In this document: positions 33,150 to 42,137 of the stretch, one piece after another
How the letters are laid out: the number at the start of each line of letters is the position of its first letter
How positions within the stretch are numbered: the stretch's first letter is position 1
Assembly: GCA_019636375.1 (NCBI GenBank)
Contig: JAHBXS010000001.1
Span: forward strand, 124,001-188,000
Source of the DNA: Pirellulaceae bacterium
Lineage (GTDB): Bacteria; Planctomycetota; Planctomycetia; Pirellulales; Pirellulaceae
Length of the DNA stretch: 64,000 nt
Reading direction: 5' to 3'
Position numbers and translations under genes: made by a program
The notes under the pieces: model-generated
Database searches by the model: none
Told to the model about the DNA's origin: nothing
Seen by the model: the letters and a program-made list of their open reading frames with translations, nothing else

Positions 33150-34358
33150 CTATGGTTTCAACGCACTACTCATTTTCATAATCGGCAATAACAATGCCAT
33201 TACGACAAACAAGATGATGCCCGCCATGATTAGCAGCAGCAATGGTTCGAGCAATTTGACCATCAAGTCCAATCGTCGAGTTGTTTCCTTTTCCAAATCT
33301 ACAGCGATTCCCACCAAAACCGTGTCCAAGGTGTTGGACTCCTCGGCTACCGCAATCATCTCCGTGACGTTTTTCGGAAACCGACCTGACTGAGCCAACG
33401 GTTCCGAAAGAGCTTGTCCGGCAGTAATATTATCCGTCGCTCCGGCAATCGCTTCTGACAGGACCTTATTGCCTGCCGCTTCGCGACTGATATCCAGCGA
33501 CTTCAAAATCGGCACGCCATTTTTTAGGAGCGTTCCCAAAATCCGGCAAAACCGAGCCACCGCCAAATTTTGGAAAATCCCACCAAAAAGTGGCAACTTC
33601 AATTTGATTCGATCTGCCAGCACTCGGCCTTGAGGGCTATTTAATTGAATGCGCACTAGCAGGAAAAGTATCGCTAAAATTGCAAAAATTATCCACCAAT
33701 AACGGTTTAACCATTTACTAAAAGCCAGCAAAAGATCGGTGGAATAGGGCAAACTTCCCTGCCGACGTAACTCGTTAAACATCTCATCAAACCGGGGAAC
33801 CACAAAAATCAGCAATAGCGATACAACCAACGTTCCGGCAGTCGCCAAAACAGTGGGGTAAATCAACGCTCCGACAGTTCGAGATTTCAACTCCGATTGC
33901 TGTTCCGTAAATAACGCGATGCGTTCCAGAACCTCATCCAAAAAGCCACCTTCGCCCCCCGCGCGAGTCATGTTGACGGCCATTTCATTGAAGACTTTGG
34001 GGTGTCGCGCAAAAGCGTTCCCTAGCGTTTCCCCGTCTTCGACCTTTGAAATCACATCATCCAGCGCATTCTGCATCGCCTGGCTAGAGGACTGTTCCCG
34101 CAAGATCGCCAAGGACCGCAATAGCGGCACGCCATTTTTTAGCAGAGACGCGAGTTGGCTATAAAACGTCGCCATCCGCTGCGGGCTGACTCCGCCACCC
34201 AACGACACGGCTGCACTAGGCCGCTCGGCATCAATCGACACCGGAAACAGTGCACGACCGGTCAACAGGTTGATGACATCACGCTCGGTGGCCGCCGTCA
34301 GCGTTCCGGTAATTTTTTGGCCCTGACGATCTCTAGCTACATAACTGAAGTTGGGCAT
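33150..34358 (-). CDS. gspF: Type II secretion inner-membrane protein GspF
   Basis: 402 residues from ATG 34358. The family opening MPNFSYVARDRQGQKITGTL is clear. Two homologous cytoplasmic domains (FYSQLASLLKNGVPLLRSL and FCRILGTLLKNGVPILKSL) alternate with three membrane segments (ALIYPTVLATAGTLVVSLLL; WWIIFAILAILFLLV; and a C-terminal helix LLLLIMAGIILFVVMALLLP). GspF is the polytopic platform that couples GspE to pseudopilin assembly. gspE ends 14 nt upstream. Confidence 0.95.
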   Translation of the reverse strand: MPNFSYVARDRQGQKITGTLTAATERDVINLLTGRALFPVSIDAERPSAAVSLGGGVSPQRMATFYSQLASLLKNGVPLLRSLAILREQSSSQAMQNALDDVISKVEDGETLGNAFARHPKVFNEMAVNMTRAGGEGGFLDEVLERIALFTEQQSELKSRTVGALIYPTVLATAGTLVVSLLLIFVVPRFDEMFNELRRQGSLPYSTDLLLAFSKWLNRYWWIIFAILAILFLLVRIQLNSPQGRVLADRIKLKLPLFGGIFQNLAVARFCRILGTLLKNGVPILKSLDISREAAGNKVLSEAIAGATDNITAGQALSEPLAQSGRFPKNVTEMIAVAEESNTLDTVLVGIAVDLEKETTRRLDLMVKLLEPLLLLIMAGIILFVVMALLLPIMKMSSALKP

Positions 34359-34372
34359 TGAACATTCCTCGC

Positions 34373-36061
34373 TTAAACAATGCCGCGATCACTTTTGGTG
34401 ATCCGCACGACTTCTTCTACTGATGTCGAGCCGGCAATCGCCTTTAGCCATCCATCGTCCCGAAGTGTTTTCATTCCGTCTTCCACCGCTGCTTTTTTGA
34501 TTTCCCAAGAACTTGCCCTCGCTTGTGCCAACTCGCGCACTCGCTCGGATGAAATTAGTAACTCGTAAATCCCCAAACGCCCACGATAACCAACTTCGCG
34601 GCACTCACGACAGCCCTTCTCGCGATACAACTCTCCATCGCCAAGTTTCTCCCAAGGAAAATCTTTGGGCACATCGTCCTTCGTGGGACGGTAGGGGAAC
34701 TTGCACTTCATGCACAGGCGGCGAACCAAACGTTGTGCCATGACCGCCTCGACCGTACTTGCCACCAGGAACGGCTCGACACCCATATCCACCATGCGCG
34801 AAAAAGCACTCGGCGCATCGTTCGTGTGCAAGGTGCTAAACACCAAGTGACCTGTCAAAGACGCCTGAATCGCGTTTTCTGCGGTCTCTAAATCCCGAAT
34901 CTCCCCGACCAAGACCACGTCCGGGTCATGGCGCAAGATACTCCGCAATGATGCGGCAAACGTCAAACCAATTTTCGGATGGACTTGGATTTGGTTGATT
35001 CCTTCGAGTTGATACTCAACCGGGTCTTCGGTGGTGATGATCTTTGTTTCGGGACTGTTGATTTCGATAAGAGAACTATACAACGTCGTCGTTTTTCCAG
35101 AACCGGTTGGCCCCGTCACCAAAACAATTCCATGCGGCATGTCGATCAATTGACGAAATGGGCGATAGGTGTCCTCATCCATCCCCAAGTTCCGCAGGTC
35201 AAACTTCATCGCCCCTTTATCCAAAATACGCATGACGAGTCCCTCGCCATGGATCATCGGGATCACCGATAAACGAATATCGATCTCGCGACGACGGACT
35301 TTGATTTTGATACGACCGTCTTGCGGAAGTCTCTTTTCGGCGATGTTGAGCCGAGCCATAATCTTTAGGCGGCTGATGATGGCCGATTGGAAATGGTTGA
35401 TCTCCGGCGGGACCGGTTGTTGATGCAAGATACCGTCAATTCGATAGCGGACCACGACACCGCTACCTTGTGACTCGATATGCACGTCGCTCGCGCGCAT
35501 TTCAACGGCTTCGAGCAAAATTTCGTTGACCAAGCGAACGACGCTGGCCTCTTGAGCTTGTTCGCTCAGTTCCGATCCATCCGTCTCGATGTCCTCGAGA
35601 AACTCGACTCCTTCTTCCGCTTTTTGCTGAATCAAACCTTCGATGGTCTCACTTGCCATCCCGAGATGGGTTTTGATGAGGCGGGCTATTTCAATCTGAT
35701 CGGCCAACACAGGTTTGACGTGCAACCCAGTTAGTGCGCTGATTTCGTCCAGTGGGAATAAGTTGAACGGGTCTCCCGTAGCGACAACCAAAGAACCGTT
35801 CTGCCTTGATACCGGAAACAACGATTCTCGATAGATGATCTTTTGCGGGAAATCGTCCAATAAGCTGAGATCGACTTTTGTTTCAGTCAAATCGATGTAG
35901 GGCAAACCCAACTCTTCAGACGCAGCGGCCAAAATTGCCGCCCGATCCAGTTCGGGTTGCAGCAACAGCCATTGAAAGAAACCCTGTCCAGACTCGCGAA
36001 CTGCCTGTAGGTGTTGTTCAGTAATTAGTTTTCGTGTTGCAAGGGCTTGGCAGATATCCAT
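34373..36061 (-). CDS. gspE: Type II secretion ATPase GspE
   Basis: 562 residues from ATG 36061. N-terminal MshEN domain (about 1-150), then the RecA-like ATPase with GPTGSGKTTT (Walker A, near 325), DPVEYQLEGINQIQV (Asp box), LVGEIRDLETAENAIQASLTGHLV (Walker B) and the His box STLHTNDAPS. A CxxC...CxxC zinc element (CMKC, CREC) is near 453-487. The enzyme powers pseudopilus assembly from the cytoplasm. First gene of the operon; no gspC or gspD lies nearby. Confidence 0.96.
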   Translation of the reverse strand: MDICQALATRKLITEQHLQAVRESGQGFFQWLLLQPELDRAAILAAASEELGLPYIDLTETKVDLSLLDDFPQKIIYRESLFPVSRQNGSLVVATGDPFNLFPLDEISALTGLHVKPVLADQIEIARLIKTHLGMASETIEGLIQQKAEEGVEFLEDIETDGSELSEQAQEASVVRLVNEILLEAVEMRASDVHIESQGSGVVVRYRIDGILHQQPVPPEINHFQSAIISRLKIMARLNIAEKRLPQDGRIKIKVRRREIDIRLSVIPMIHGEGLVMRILDKGAMKFDLRNLGMDEDTYRPFRQLIDMPHGIVLVTGPTGSGKTTTLYSSLIEINSPETKIITTEDPVEYQLEGINQIQVHPKIGLTFAASLRSILRHDPDVVLVGEIRDLETAENAIQASLTGHLVFSTLHTNDAPSAFSRMVDMGVEPFLVASTVEAVMAQRLVRRLCMKCKFPYRPTKDDVPKDFPWEKLGDGELYREKGCRECREVGYRGRLGIYELLISSERVRELAQARASSWEIKKAAVEDGMKTLRDDGWLKAIAGSTSVEEVVRITKSDRGIV

Positions 36062-36204
36062 CTGGTTTAGCTCATTTCAATGCCAAAAAGGGAGGAAGTA
36101 TCTGTCGCAATCAGAAAAATCGGACAGACAATGACAGATAAACGAAACGGTCCAGCCCCCGTCCGAGTATTGATTAACGACGCATCCATTATCAACAGAA
36201 TATC

Positions 36205-36287
36205 GGAACCCTGCAAGAAACGCACCTCGATGGGGTGAGGAGTGGGATGCGTCACTTGATCTGCAGGTGCGTTTCTTGCGGGGTTCC
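36205..36287. repeat. 23-bp inverted repeat pair upstream of gspE
   Basis: GGAACCCTGCAAGAAACGCA... at 36205-36227 pairs with 36265-36287 (21 of 23 positions), with 37 bp between. It is 144-226 bp upstream of the gspE start and has no T-tract. It could be a dispersed palindrome or a leader structure of the operon. Confidence 0.7.
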
Positions 36288-36299
36288 GGGCCCACGTTT

Positions 36300-36768
36300 A
36301 ATTAAACCACCCGAATGGGTGGAGGTGTCGAAGATTTGAAAAAAAATTAAAAAAATTAGGTGTCATTAAAAAGAACGCATCTTTTTCCAATAAAAGCCCG
36401 CATTCACGTTGGATTTCTAGAAAGGCTATTATCCGTCTCAGTCGCAAAAGCAACCGTTTTTTACGCATGTCCCCGCAAACTATGGGTTGAACGAGTGTGC
36501 TTGAGGAATCCCAGGCGAAGTGTTATTTTTAAGGCGACAGCCTCAAATTCCTCGCTAATTGCGGGATTCCTAGGCACTTCTCGCTTAACGCCACCATGCG
36601 AGGGCGATTGTAGCGGAAGCCGTCAACGGCTTTCGTTCGTTTTTTCCGAATTTTTGAAGCCACAAAAGTCTTGGCGACGTCCGCTACAATTTTCTCGGGC
36701 CTTTTTGGGGGTTTTGTTGGCGTTCGGCGAGAAGTGCCGATTTTTTCATCATTTTGAGTAGGCGTTAC
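36300..36768. other. Gene-poor region with palindromic repeats
   Basis: A 133-codon plus frame (36360-36761) is present but crosses several palindromes and shows no domain. Visible structures are AGGAATCCCAGGCGAAGTG echoed inversely near 36565-36585 (GGGATTCCTAGGCACTTC), and ATTGTAGCGGA at 36607-36617 paired with TCCGCTACAAT at about 36680-36690. AGCCGTCAACGGCT is itself a palindrome. These resemble REP-type repeats. Confidence 0.5.
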
Positions 36769-36801
36769 AAAAAAAGACGCAAGGCATTTCAGCCTCGCGT
36801 C
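36769..36801 (-). terminator. Intrinsic terminator of the Spy-like gene at 36867
   Basis: On the minus strand GACGCGAGGC-TGAAAT-GCCTTGCGTC is followed by TTTTTTT. It lies about 65 bases beyond the stop codon at 36867. Confidence 0.8.
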
Positions 36802-36866
36802 AGTGGATTTCCTTGGTCGAAAAGGGTCGTGATGTATTAACCCAGTCGCTAGACCTTTGTTTGGAA

Positions 36867-37643
36867 TTAAAAATCGCTTCGTCCGCGGCCTTGTCCGCCG
36901 CGATCTCCACCCCTGTTATCACCGCCTCTATTATTTCCGCCTCGATTGCCCCCGAAATTGAATTGATTTTGGCCGAAATCGAATTCATCACCAACCATCT
37001 CTTGATACTTCTTTCGTTGGTCAGCGTCGAGAACACCGAGAATTCTCTCCATGGCCTTTTTCTGGATTTTTGCAGTTTCTTCGCGAACAAATTCTTGGGC
37101 CTTGGCCGCTTCTTCTTTCAACTTGTCTTCTTGAGAGCTGGTGATGTTAAGTTCCTTTTTAATCTCATCGTTGTCGAGTAAGCCTTGCCCCACGCTACCA
37201 CCAAATCCGCGAATTCGGGTTTGGTTATAGAGTTGTTTAAAGCGACGACGTTGATCGGGAGTCAAGATTTCGTCGATGTCCTGCTCTAAATCCTTTGTAA
37301 TTTGTTCCATTTTGGGACGCAGACCTTCCATCGCCTCTCGCCAATCGCCCCCCGCACCCCCTCCACGCATGTCGCGGAAGAGTTCTTGCATTTTTTCACC
37401 CATCGATTGTTGGAGTTCTTCCAGTTCCCGAACTTGGCTGTCAACCAAATCAAGTTCCTCGCGTACCCGATCATTCATGAGCAGGAAGGCAGAGCCCATT
37501 CCGCCTCCGGCCACCATCATGCGGTTTCCACCTGCTTGACCGCCGCCACCGAACCCACCTCGACCTCCAGGTGGCTGTGCAATGGCTGCCGATTGCAAAA
37601 TAAACAAGCCGAAAGCGGCGCCTAAAACGATTCGATAAAGCAT
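36867..37643 (-). CDS. Secreted Spy/CpxP-like protein with Gly/Arg-rich ends, paralogue 1
   Basis: 258 residues from ATG 37643, which has GAGGAG at good spacing. Signal peptide MLYRIVLGAAFGLFILQSAA (cleavage near AIAQ), a Gly-rich stretch, then a helical domain with ELDLVDSQVRELEEL, ILTPDQRRRFKQL and VLDADQRKKYQEM, echoing the LTxxQ motif of Spy/CpxP periplasmic chaperones. The C-terminus is Gly/Asn/Arg/Asp-rich (RGGDNRGGDRGG). The second gene of the same design is at 42138. A terminator follows. Confidence 0.78.
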   Translation of the reverse strand: MLYRIVLGAAFGLFILQSAAIAQPPGGRGGFGGGGQAGGNRMMVAGGGMGSAFLLMNDRVREELDLVDSQVRELEELQQSMGEKMQELFRDMRGGGAGGDWREAMEGLRPKMEQITKDLEQDIDEILTPDQRRRFKQLYNQTRIRGFGGSVGQGLLDNDEIKKELNITSSQEDKLKEEAAKAQEFVREETAKIQKKAMERILGVLDADQRKKYQEMVGDEFDFGQNQFNFGGNRGGNNRGGDNRGGDRGGQGRGRSDF

Positions 37644-37658
37644 TTTGATTCTCCTCAA

Positions 37659-37950
37659 ACTGACATTTGCCCAGAAAATTGCGGCATTAACAAACTAATT
37701 TTTACTAAACTCCACAGCATCGCGAAACAGCCATCTCCCGATTAGCCTCAAAATCGGTCGTCATATCCTTAATACTACGAATTCAGGATGCCAAAATTTA
37801 AGTGGAATTGAGACTCGCTCCCAACTCCATAAACACAAAATCGCCCCACCGGTTCCGAAATTTCTCAAAATTTTTCAACAAATGTGCCACCCATTTTTAT
37901 TGACAGACGGATTGGGATTTGGTAATTTGGTGTCTGAAAGGAGACTTGTT
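37659..37950. other. Intergenic region with REP-like word
   Basis: Shared upstream region of two divergent genes. GTGCCACCCATTTTTATT at about 37884-37901 is the reverse-complement counterpart of the GTGGGTGGCAC words at 39461 and 39566 on the other side of the transposase gene. Confidence 0.5.
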
Positions 37951-39117
37951 ATGGGACGACCTTTACGAGCCGAGCAGTTTGCGGCGGAAGAGATTTGTAT
38001 CGTTCACGCCATTCAGCGGTGTGTGCGGAGAGCGTTTTTGGCGGGAATTGACGCGCAGACTGGCACCGACTACTCCTACCGCCGGGAGTGGATTCGGCGG
38101 CGAATGGAGGCTTTGGCATCGGTCTTCGGTATTGATGTGCTGACTTACGCAATTTTGAGCAACCATTTGCATGTGATCTTGCGGAACCGACCGGATGTCG
38201 TCGCTGCATGGACCGACGAAGAAGTCGCCTTGCGGTGGCTGCGGGTCTTTCCGGGGCGTCGTCTTGATGAGCACCTTGCCGATCCCACCGAGGTCGAAGT
38301 CCAAGCCTTGGCCAGCAATCCAGAGCGGATCACCAAGATTCGTCAGCGGTTGTCAGACATATCGTGGTTCATGCGGGCCTTGAGCGAACCGATCGCTCGG
38401 CTTGCCAACCGTCAGGATGACTGCACCGGACGTTTTTGGGAGGGACGTTTCAAAGCTCAGCGGATTGCGGATGAAGCGGGTCTTTTGGCCTGTGCGATGT
38501 ACGTGGACCTCAATCCGATCCGCGCGGCGATGGTTGAGACTCCCGACCAAGCGGTGCATACTTCTGCTTACGACCGGATCGAAGGGGAAAAAGGGAGCGA
38601 GATCGACTCAGCGGCGTTTGACTTGATCCCCGTCAGCTTGGAAGAACGAGTGGAAGAAATTCGCACCAAAACGACGGCTCAGCGAAAAGAGAAGGTCAAG
38701 GCCAGTCGCAGTCGCAAGCGAAGTCGCCGAGTTCGTCGCGACAGTTGGCTTGCACCGTTGACGCTGAATCGCCGGACCCTTTCGTCGAACCCGGAGTTGA
38801 GCAAGTCAGGTGTTCGAGCCAGCGATAAAGGTTTCTTGAATCTGGCCTGGCAAGACTATCTGGAACTCCTTCGCTGGACGGCGGTTCAAGGAGCGGACTT
38901 TGCCCAACGAAAGGTCCCCAAGAAACTGGGCGACGTATTGCGTTCAGTCGGGATCGAGGCTTCGATGTGGCGTGACTTGGTGTGGAACTACAAGAAGTAT
39001 TTCGGCCGCAGCGGTTGTGCGGGCTCTCCTGCCGCAATGAACGCCGACGCCGCTCGCCACAACCGTTCCTGGTACCAAGGCCACCGCCAAGCCAGCGAAT
39101 GCTTCGCATCGAGCTAG
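37951..39117 (+). CDS. Y1 (HUH) transposase, REP-associated type
   Basis: 388 residues from ATG 37951, with AAAGGAG upstream; the frame is open to 37882 but that start lacks a site. The Y1/IS200-like domain is visible: MGRPLRAE, AIQRCVRRAFLAG, the HUH motif in LSNHLHVIL, WFMRALSEPIARL, FWEGRFKAQRI, and the catalytic Tyr in MYVDLNPIRAAMV. A basic C-terminal region follows. Such single-copy enzymes nick hairpin DNA and are linked with REP palindromes; GTGCCACCCA-type palindromic words flank this gene. The reading frame is intact. Confidence 0.88.
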   Translation: MGRPLRAEQFAAEEICIVHAIQRCVRRAFLAGIDAQTGTDYSYRREWIRRRMEALASVFGIDVLTYAILSNHLHVILRNRPDVVAAWTDEEVALRWLRVFPGRRLDEHLADPTEVEVQALASNPERITKIRQRLSDISWFMRALSEPIARLANRQDDCTGRFWEGRFKAQRIADEAGLLACAMYVDLNPIRAAMVETPDQAVHTSAYDRIEGEKGSEIDSAAFDLIPVSLEERVEEIRTKTTAQRKEKVKASRSRKRSRRVRRDSWLAPLTLNRRTLSSNPELSKSGVRASDKGFLNLAWQDYLELLRWTAVQGADFAQRKVPKKLGDVLRSVGIEASMWRDLVWNYKKYFGRSGCAGSPAAMNADAARHNRSWYQGHRQASECFASS

Positions 39118-39173
39118 TGAAAATTTACGTAGTGACCGTCGAACCCGTAAAGTTTGAATTAGTGTAGATCACG

Positions 39174-39209
39174 CTAAAGGCGCCGAGTTGCCTAAAGGCG
39201 CCGAGCTGC
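39174..39209. repeat. Short tandem repeat after the Y1 transposase
   Basis: AAAGGCGCCGAGTTGCCT is followed by AAAGGCGCCGAGCTGCCG, two near-identical 18-bp units, each with the palindrome GGCGCC. Confidence 0.65.
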
Positions 39210-39374
39210 CGACCGCTCTTTTGAGCCTTTGCGATCACTCCAATTTCTAAACAGCGCCGCAACAGCCTCTTCGCTCAAAAAATCCGAATAGTTTCAGACG
39301 CCAAAAGCACTCCACTTCTCCTCCAATCGCAGCATTTCGCTCCTAAATGCTCCAAGCTCCCCAGCAGCTATCCG

Positions 39375-39581
39375 CTGCTGAGAATGAACGCCCACGTCAA
39401 TCGTCATTGAATTCCCATCGCATCAAAAAATCGACCAATAAAAAATGAAGAATAAAAAAGTGGGTGGCACTTTTATCTCTGCTGAGAAGAACGCCCACGT
39501 CAATCGTCATTGAATTCCCATCGCATCAAAAAATGGACCAGCAAAAAATGAAGAATTAAAAAAGTGGGTGGCACTTTTATC
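39375..39581. repeat. Tandem duplication of a 104-bp unit
   Basis: Units at 39375-39478 and 39479-39581 differ at about six positions. Each ends with AAAAAAGTGGGTGGCACTTTTAT, the palindromic word also found inverted before the transposase. No coding capacity. The structure suggests a REP-type element duplicated head to tail. Confidence 0.85.
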
Positions 39582-39629
39582 CTCTTTTATCCTTTTATCA
39601 TCGCTTTTATCATGACGGCGGTTAATGGC

Positions 39630-40793
39630 TTAGGTGTTCGGGTTATCGCCATCCGGCGACGTACTGAAAATTGTTTGCGTGGGGTCATTCAGCCAGAGTT
39701 GTAGGTGGCCACGGATTTGGCGGGCGGTGTGTTCGTAGTATTCGGCCGGGAGCCCGATTGGGTCGGCGATGTCTTCGCCATTGCGAGCGAGATTAAAAGT
39801 TCGATTGGCGGCCGCAGGCCAATTCGAAACAAGAATTTGCCGGTGGCCTCCGGTCATGGTGAGGATCAAGTCAGCTTGTTGGATCAAGCGGTCGGTGACA
39901 GGTTGACTTGAGTGGAGTGAAATGTCAATCCCATCATTGCGGAGAGCCTCAACCGCTTCGATGCTTACTCCGCCACCCGCCATTGCGGCGACGCCAGCCG
40001 ATTCGATTTTGTAGCCGTGGTCTTCCAACGACTCGACGGAACAGCCAAGCCGTTCAGCAAGTTCCTTTTTGAGAATTCCCTCGGCCATTGGGCTGCGGCA
40101 GGTGTTTCCTGTGCAGACCACCAGAATGTTGATTTGGCTCATGCGTTTTAATGACTGTTCGTCGATGACTCCTCGTCGAATGATGTCGATTTGCTCGTCT
40201 ACTATTTTTATCACGGTTGATGGCTGTGCGAAACGGCATGTCCCGCCGTCAATTACGATATCAAGCTGGTCTCCAATCGCCGAGAGTAGCTCCGTGGCCG
40301 AAACCGCAGGTTCCGCTTGGCCGATCCCCGAGTTAGCCATGATAACAGAGCCTGCGTTCAGACGCAGGACCTCGGCTGCTCTCGTGTCGGCAGGAACTCG
40401 CAGAGCCACCCAGCCGTTTCCGCAAGTCATCTTTTGAACTTCATCCGGCAATCGTGAAATCACGCTATCTGGATGGGGCCCAGGGAAAAGAACTGTTAAC
40501 GGACCGGGCCAGCATTTCCGGGCGATACGCCGAGCGAAGGGGCTCATGTCGGGAACGTAATCGAGAGCGTCATCTGCACTCTTCACTAAGAACACCAACG
40601 GTAGCGAGTCGGGCCGGTTTTTGAGATCGAATAGTCGCTGGACTGACTCTGTAATCAAGCCACTTGCACCGATCCCGTAAACGGTTTCGGTCGGCATCGC
40701 CACGAGCTTTCCGGCCGCCAACCCTTCGACCGCACGATGAATCGCATCCCGGGGATCGGCAAGTTGCTTGATGTCAAATATGATTGGCGACAT
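39630..40793 (-). CDS. Threonylcarbamoyl-AMP synthase fused to an arginine-phosphatase-like LMW-PTP domain
   Basis: 387 residues from ATG 40793. Residues 1-210 are a YrdC/TsaC domain: GKLVAMPTETVYGIGA, LFDLKNRPDSLPLVFLV, WPGPLTVLF, VALRVPAD and an end with PSTVIKI. This part makes threonylcarbamoyl-AMP for t6A37 in tRNA. From residue 218 (MSQINILVVCTGNTCRSPMAEG) a low-molecular-weight phosphatase follows, with Cys227, Arg233 and the acid in ADPIGLP. Thr231 in the loop, where Tyr phosphatases usually have Ile, is the residue that sets YwlE as a phospho-arginine phosphatase. The M218 codon could permit separate translation. Confidence 0.92.
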   Translation of the reverse strand: MSPIIFDIKQLADPRDAIHRAVEGLAAGKLVAMPTETVYGIGASGLITESVQRLFDLKNRPDSLPLVFLVKSADDALDYVPDMSPFARRIARKCWPGPLTVLFPGPHPDSVISRLPDEVQKMTCGNGWVALRVPADTRAAEVLRLNAGSVIMANSGIGQAEPAVSATELLSAIGDQLDIVIDGGTCRFAQPSTVIKIVDEQIDIIRRGVIDEQSLKRMSQINILVVCTGNTCRSPMAEGILKKELAERLGCSVESLEDHGYKIESAGVAAMAGGGVSIEAVEALRNDGIDISLHSSQPVTDRLIQQADLILTMTGGHRQILVSNWPAAANRTFNLARNGEDIADPIGLPAEYYEHTARQIRGHLQLWLNDPTQTIFSTSPDGDNPNT

Positions 40794-40925
40794 TGGTCAA
40801 ATGTTTTTTCTGGACAATCCAAGACATTCTATCGAAGTTTGGCCTGCGGGGCCGATTGAAATTCGTTAAAATATCGTCGCCTGCACTATATCGGTTTCAC
40901 TTGGTAAGGGTCAAGTAGCTTGAAA

Positions 40926-41945
40926 ATGACACGCTTGTCTGCCGAACAACCCCATGCTTTTGAACGGAAGTCTGCAAAGTGTGCTGCGCGTTTTCGTTTG
41001 AGCGATTGGGTTTTGCTTGCCGCGGCATTGTTGGTGTTAAGTTTTGCCAGCGGATGTCGCCCCGCAAATTCCGACAACGATGAAGCAGTCCATATTTGGG
41101 GAAGGCGTGGAATTGACGACGGCTCATTTCAGACGCCTCGCGCTCTGGCGTTGGGTCCAGACCAGTGCCTTTATATTGTCGATAAGTTGGGACGGATTCA
41201 GGTGTTCGACCAAGAGGGTGAATTTCTCCGCAGTTGGCGGATGCCCGCAACCGACTTGGGCAAGCCGGTTGGTTTGAGTTTTTCCAACGATGGTCTCCTG
41301 ATGGTCGCCGATACACATTATTTCCGAATCCTCTTCTATACGCTCGACGGGGCCATGGTGGAGGAACGCACCATCGGCGGGGTTAATGGTCGCGGCCCTG
41401 GTGAATTTGGATTCGTCACAGATGTGGTTCAGGACTCGCGAGGGAATTACTACGTCGCAGATTATGGAGACTACGATCGAATTCAAAAGTTCTCTCCGGA
41501 ACGAGAGTATGTGCTCGAATGGGGAGGGCATGGAGAAGAAAGGGGTGAATTCTTGCGTCCGCAGTCATTGGCGATTGACGAGCACGACCACTTGTGGGTG
41601 GCTGATTCATGCAACCATCGGATTCAAGTTTTTGACGCAACAGGCAATGAAGTGCGGCTTGTGAAGTCTTGGGGAATTCACGGTCACGAATTAGGGGCGG
41701 TGCGATACCCATACAGCTTGTGTCTGGCCGAATCGGGAGTGGTTTACGTTCTGGAGTACGGCAATCACCGAATACAGAAATTCGACCGTGATGGGAACTT
41801 TTTGGGTGCTTTTGGAACTCCTGGACGAGGAGTCGGCGAATTTCACACGCCTTGGGCATTTGTGATTGATCCTAGCCAGCGAATCCATGTTCTCGATTCC
41901 TATAATCAACGCGTCCAGCGTTTTCCGGCAGCGTTGATCAAGTGA
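40926..41945 (+). CDS. NHL-repeat lipoprotein
   Basis: 339 residues from ATG 40926; an in-frame TTG six bases earlier is possible. The N-terminus is long and basic, then a membrane-like segment WVLLAAALLVLSFASGC fits a lipobox with Cys near residue 44. Six NHL-type blades follow, such as FQTPRALALGPDQCLYIVD, FLRPQSLAIDEHDHLWVADS and FHTPWAFVIDPSQRIHVLDS, forming a beta-propeller anchored to the membrane. Propellers of this kind bind ligands or proteins; no enzyme motif is seen. Confidence 0.88.
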   Translation: MTRLSAEQPHAFERKSAKCAARFRLSDWVLLAAALLVLSFASGCRPANSDNDEAVHIWGRRGIDDGSFQTPRALALGPDQCLYIVDKLGRIQVFDQEGEFLRSWRMPATDLGKPVGLSFSNDGLLMVADTHYFRILFYTLDGAMVEERTIGGVNGRGPGEFGFVTDVVQDSRGNYYVADYGDYDRIQKFSPEREYVLEWGGHGEERGEFLRPQSLAIDEHDHLWVADSCNHRIQVFDATGNEVRLVKSWGIHGHELGAVRYPYSLCLAESGVVYVLEYGNHRIQKFDRDGNFLGAFGTPGRGVGEFHTPWAFVIDPSQRIHVLDSYNQRVQRFPAALIK

Positions 41946-42137
41946 TCCAGCCGGGAATATATCGTCGCGTTAAATTGGTGGTTCTTAGAGCAAATGCGAT
42001 GGTCGGTTGCGATTGCTAACTAATTTGGAGCCGATTTTTGAGAATTTTTTTGGGGTGCATAAGGTGTTTTTACGACTTCTACGCTATCATCAGTCTTTCT
42101 AGCTCGAACGCAAAAATTTTTGGGAGGTACTTCTAAA

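Noticed and set aside
36360..36761. 133-residue plus frame
   Set aside because: Crosses several palindromes, lacks a domain and ends at the terminator of the opposing gene.
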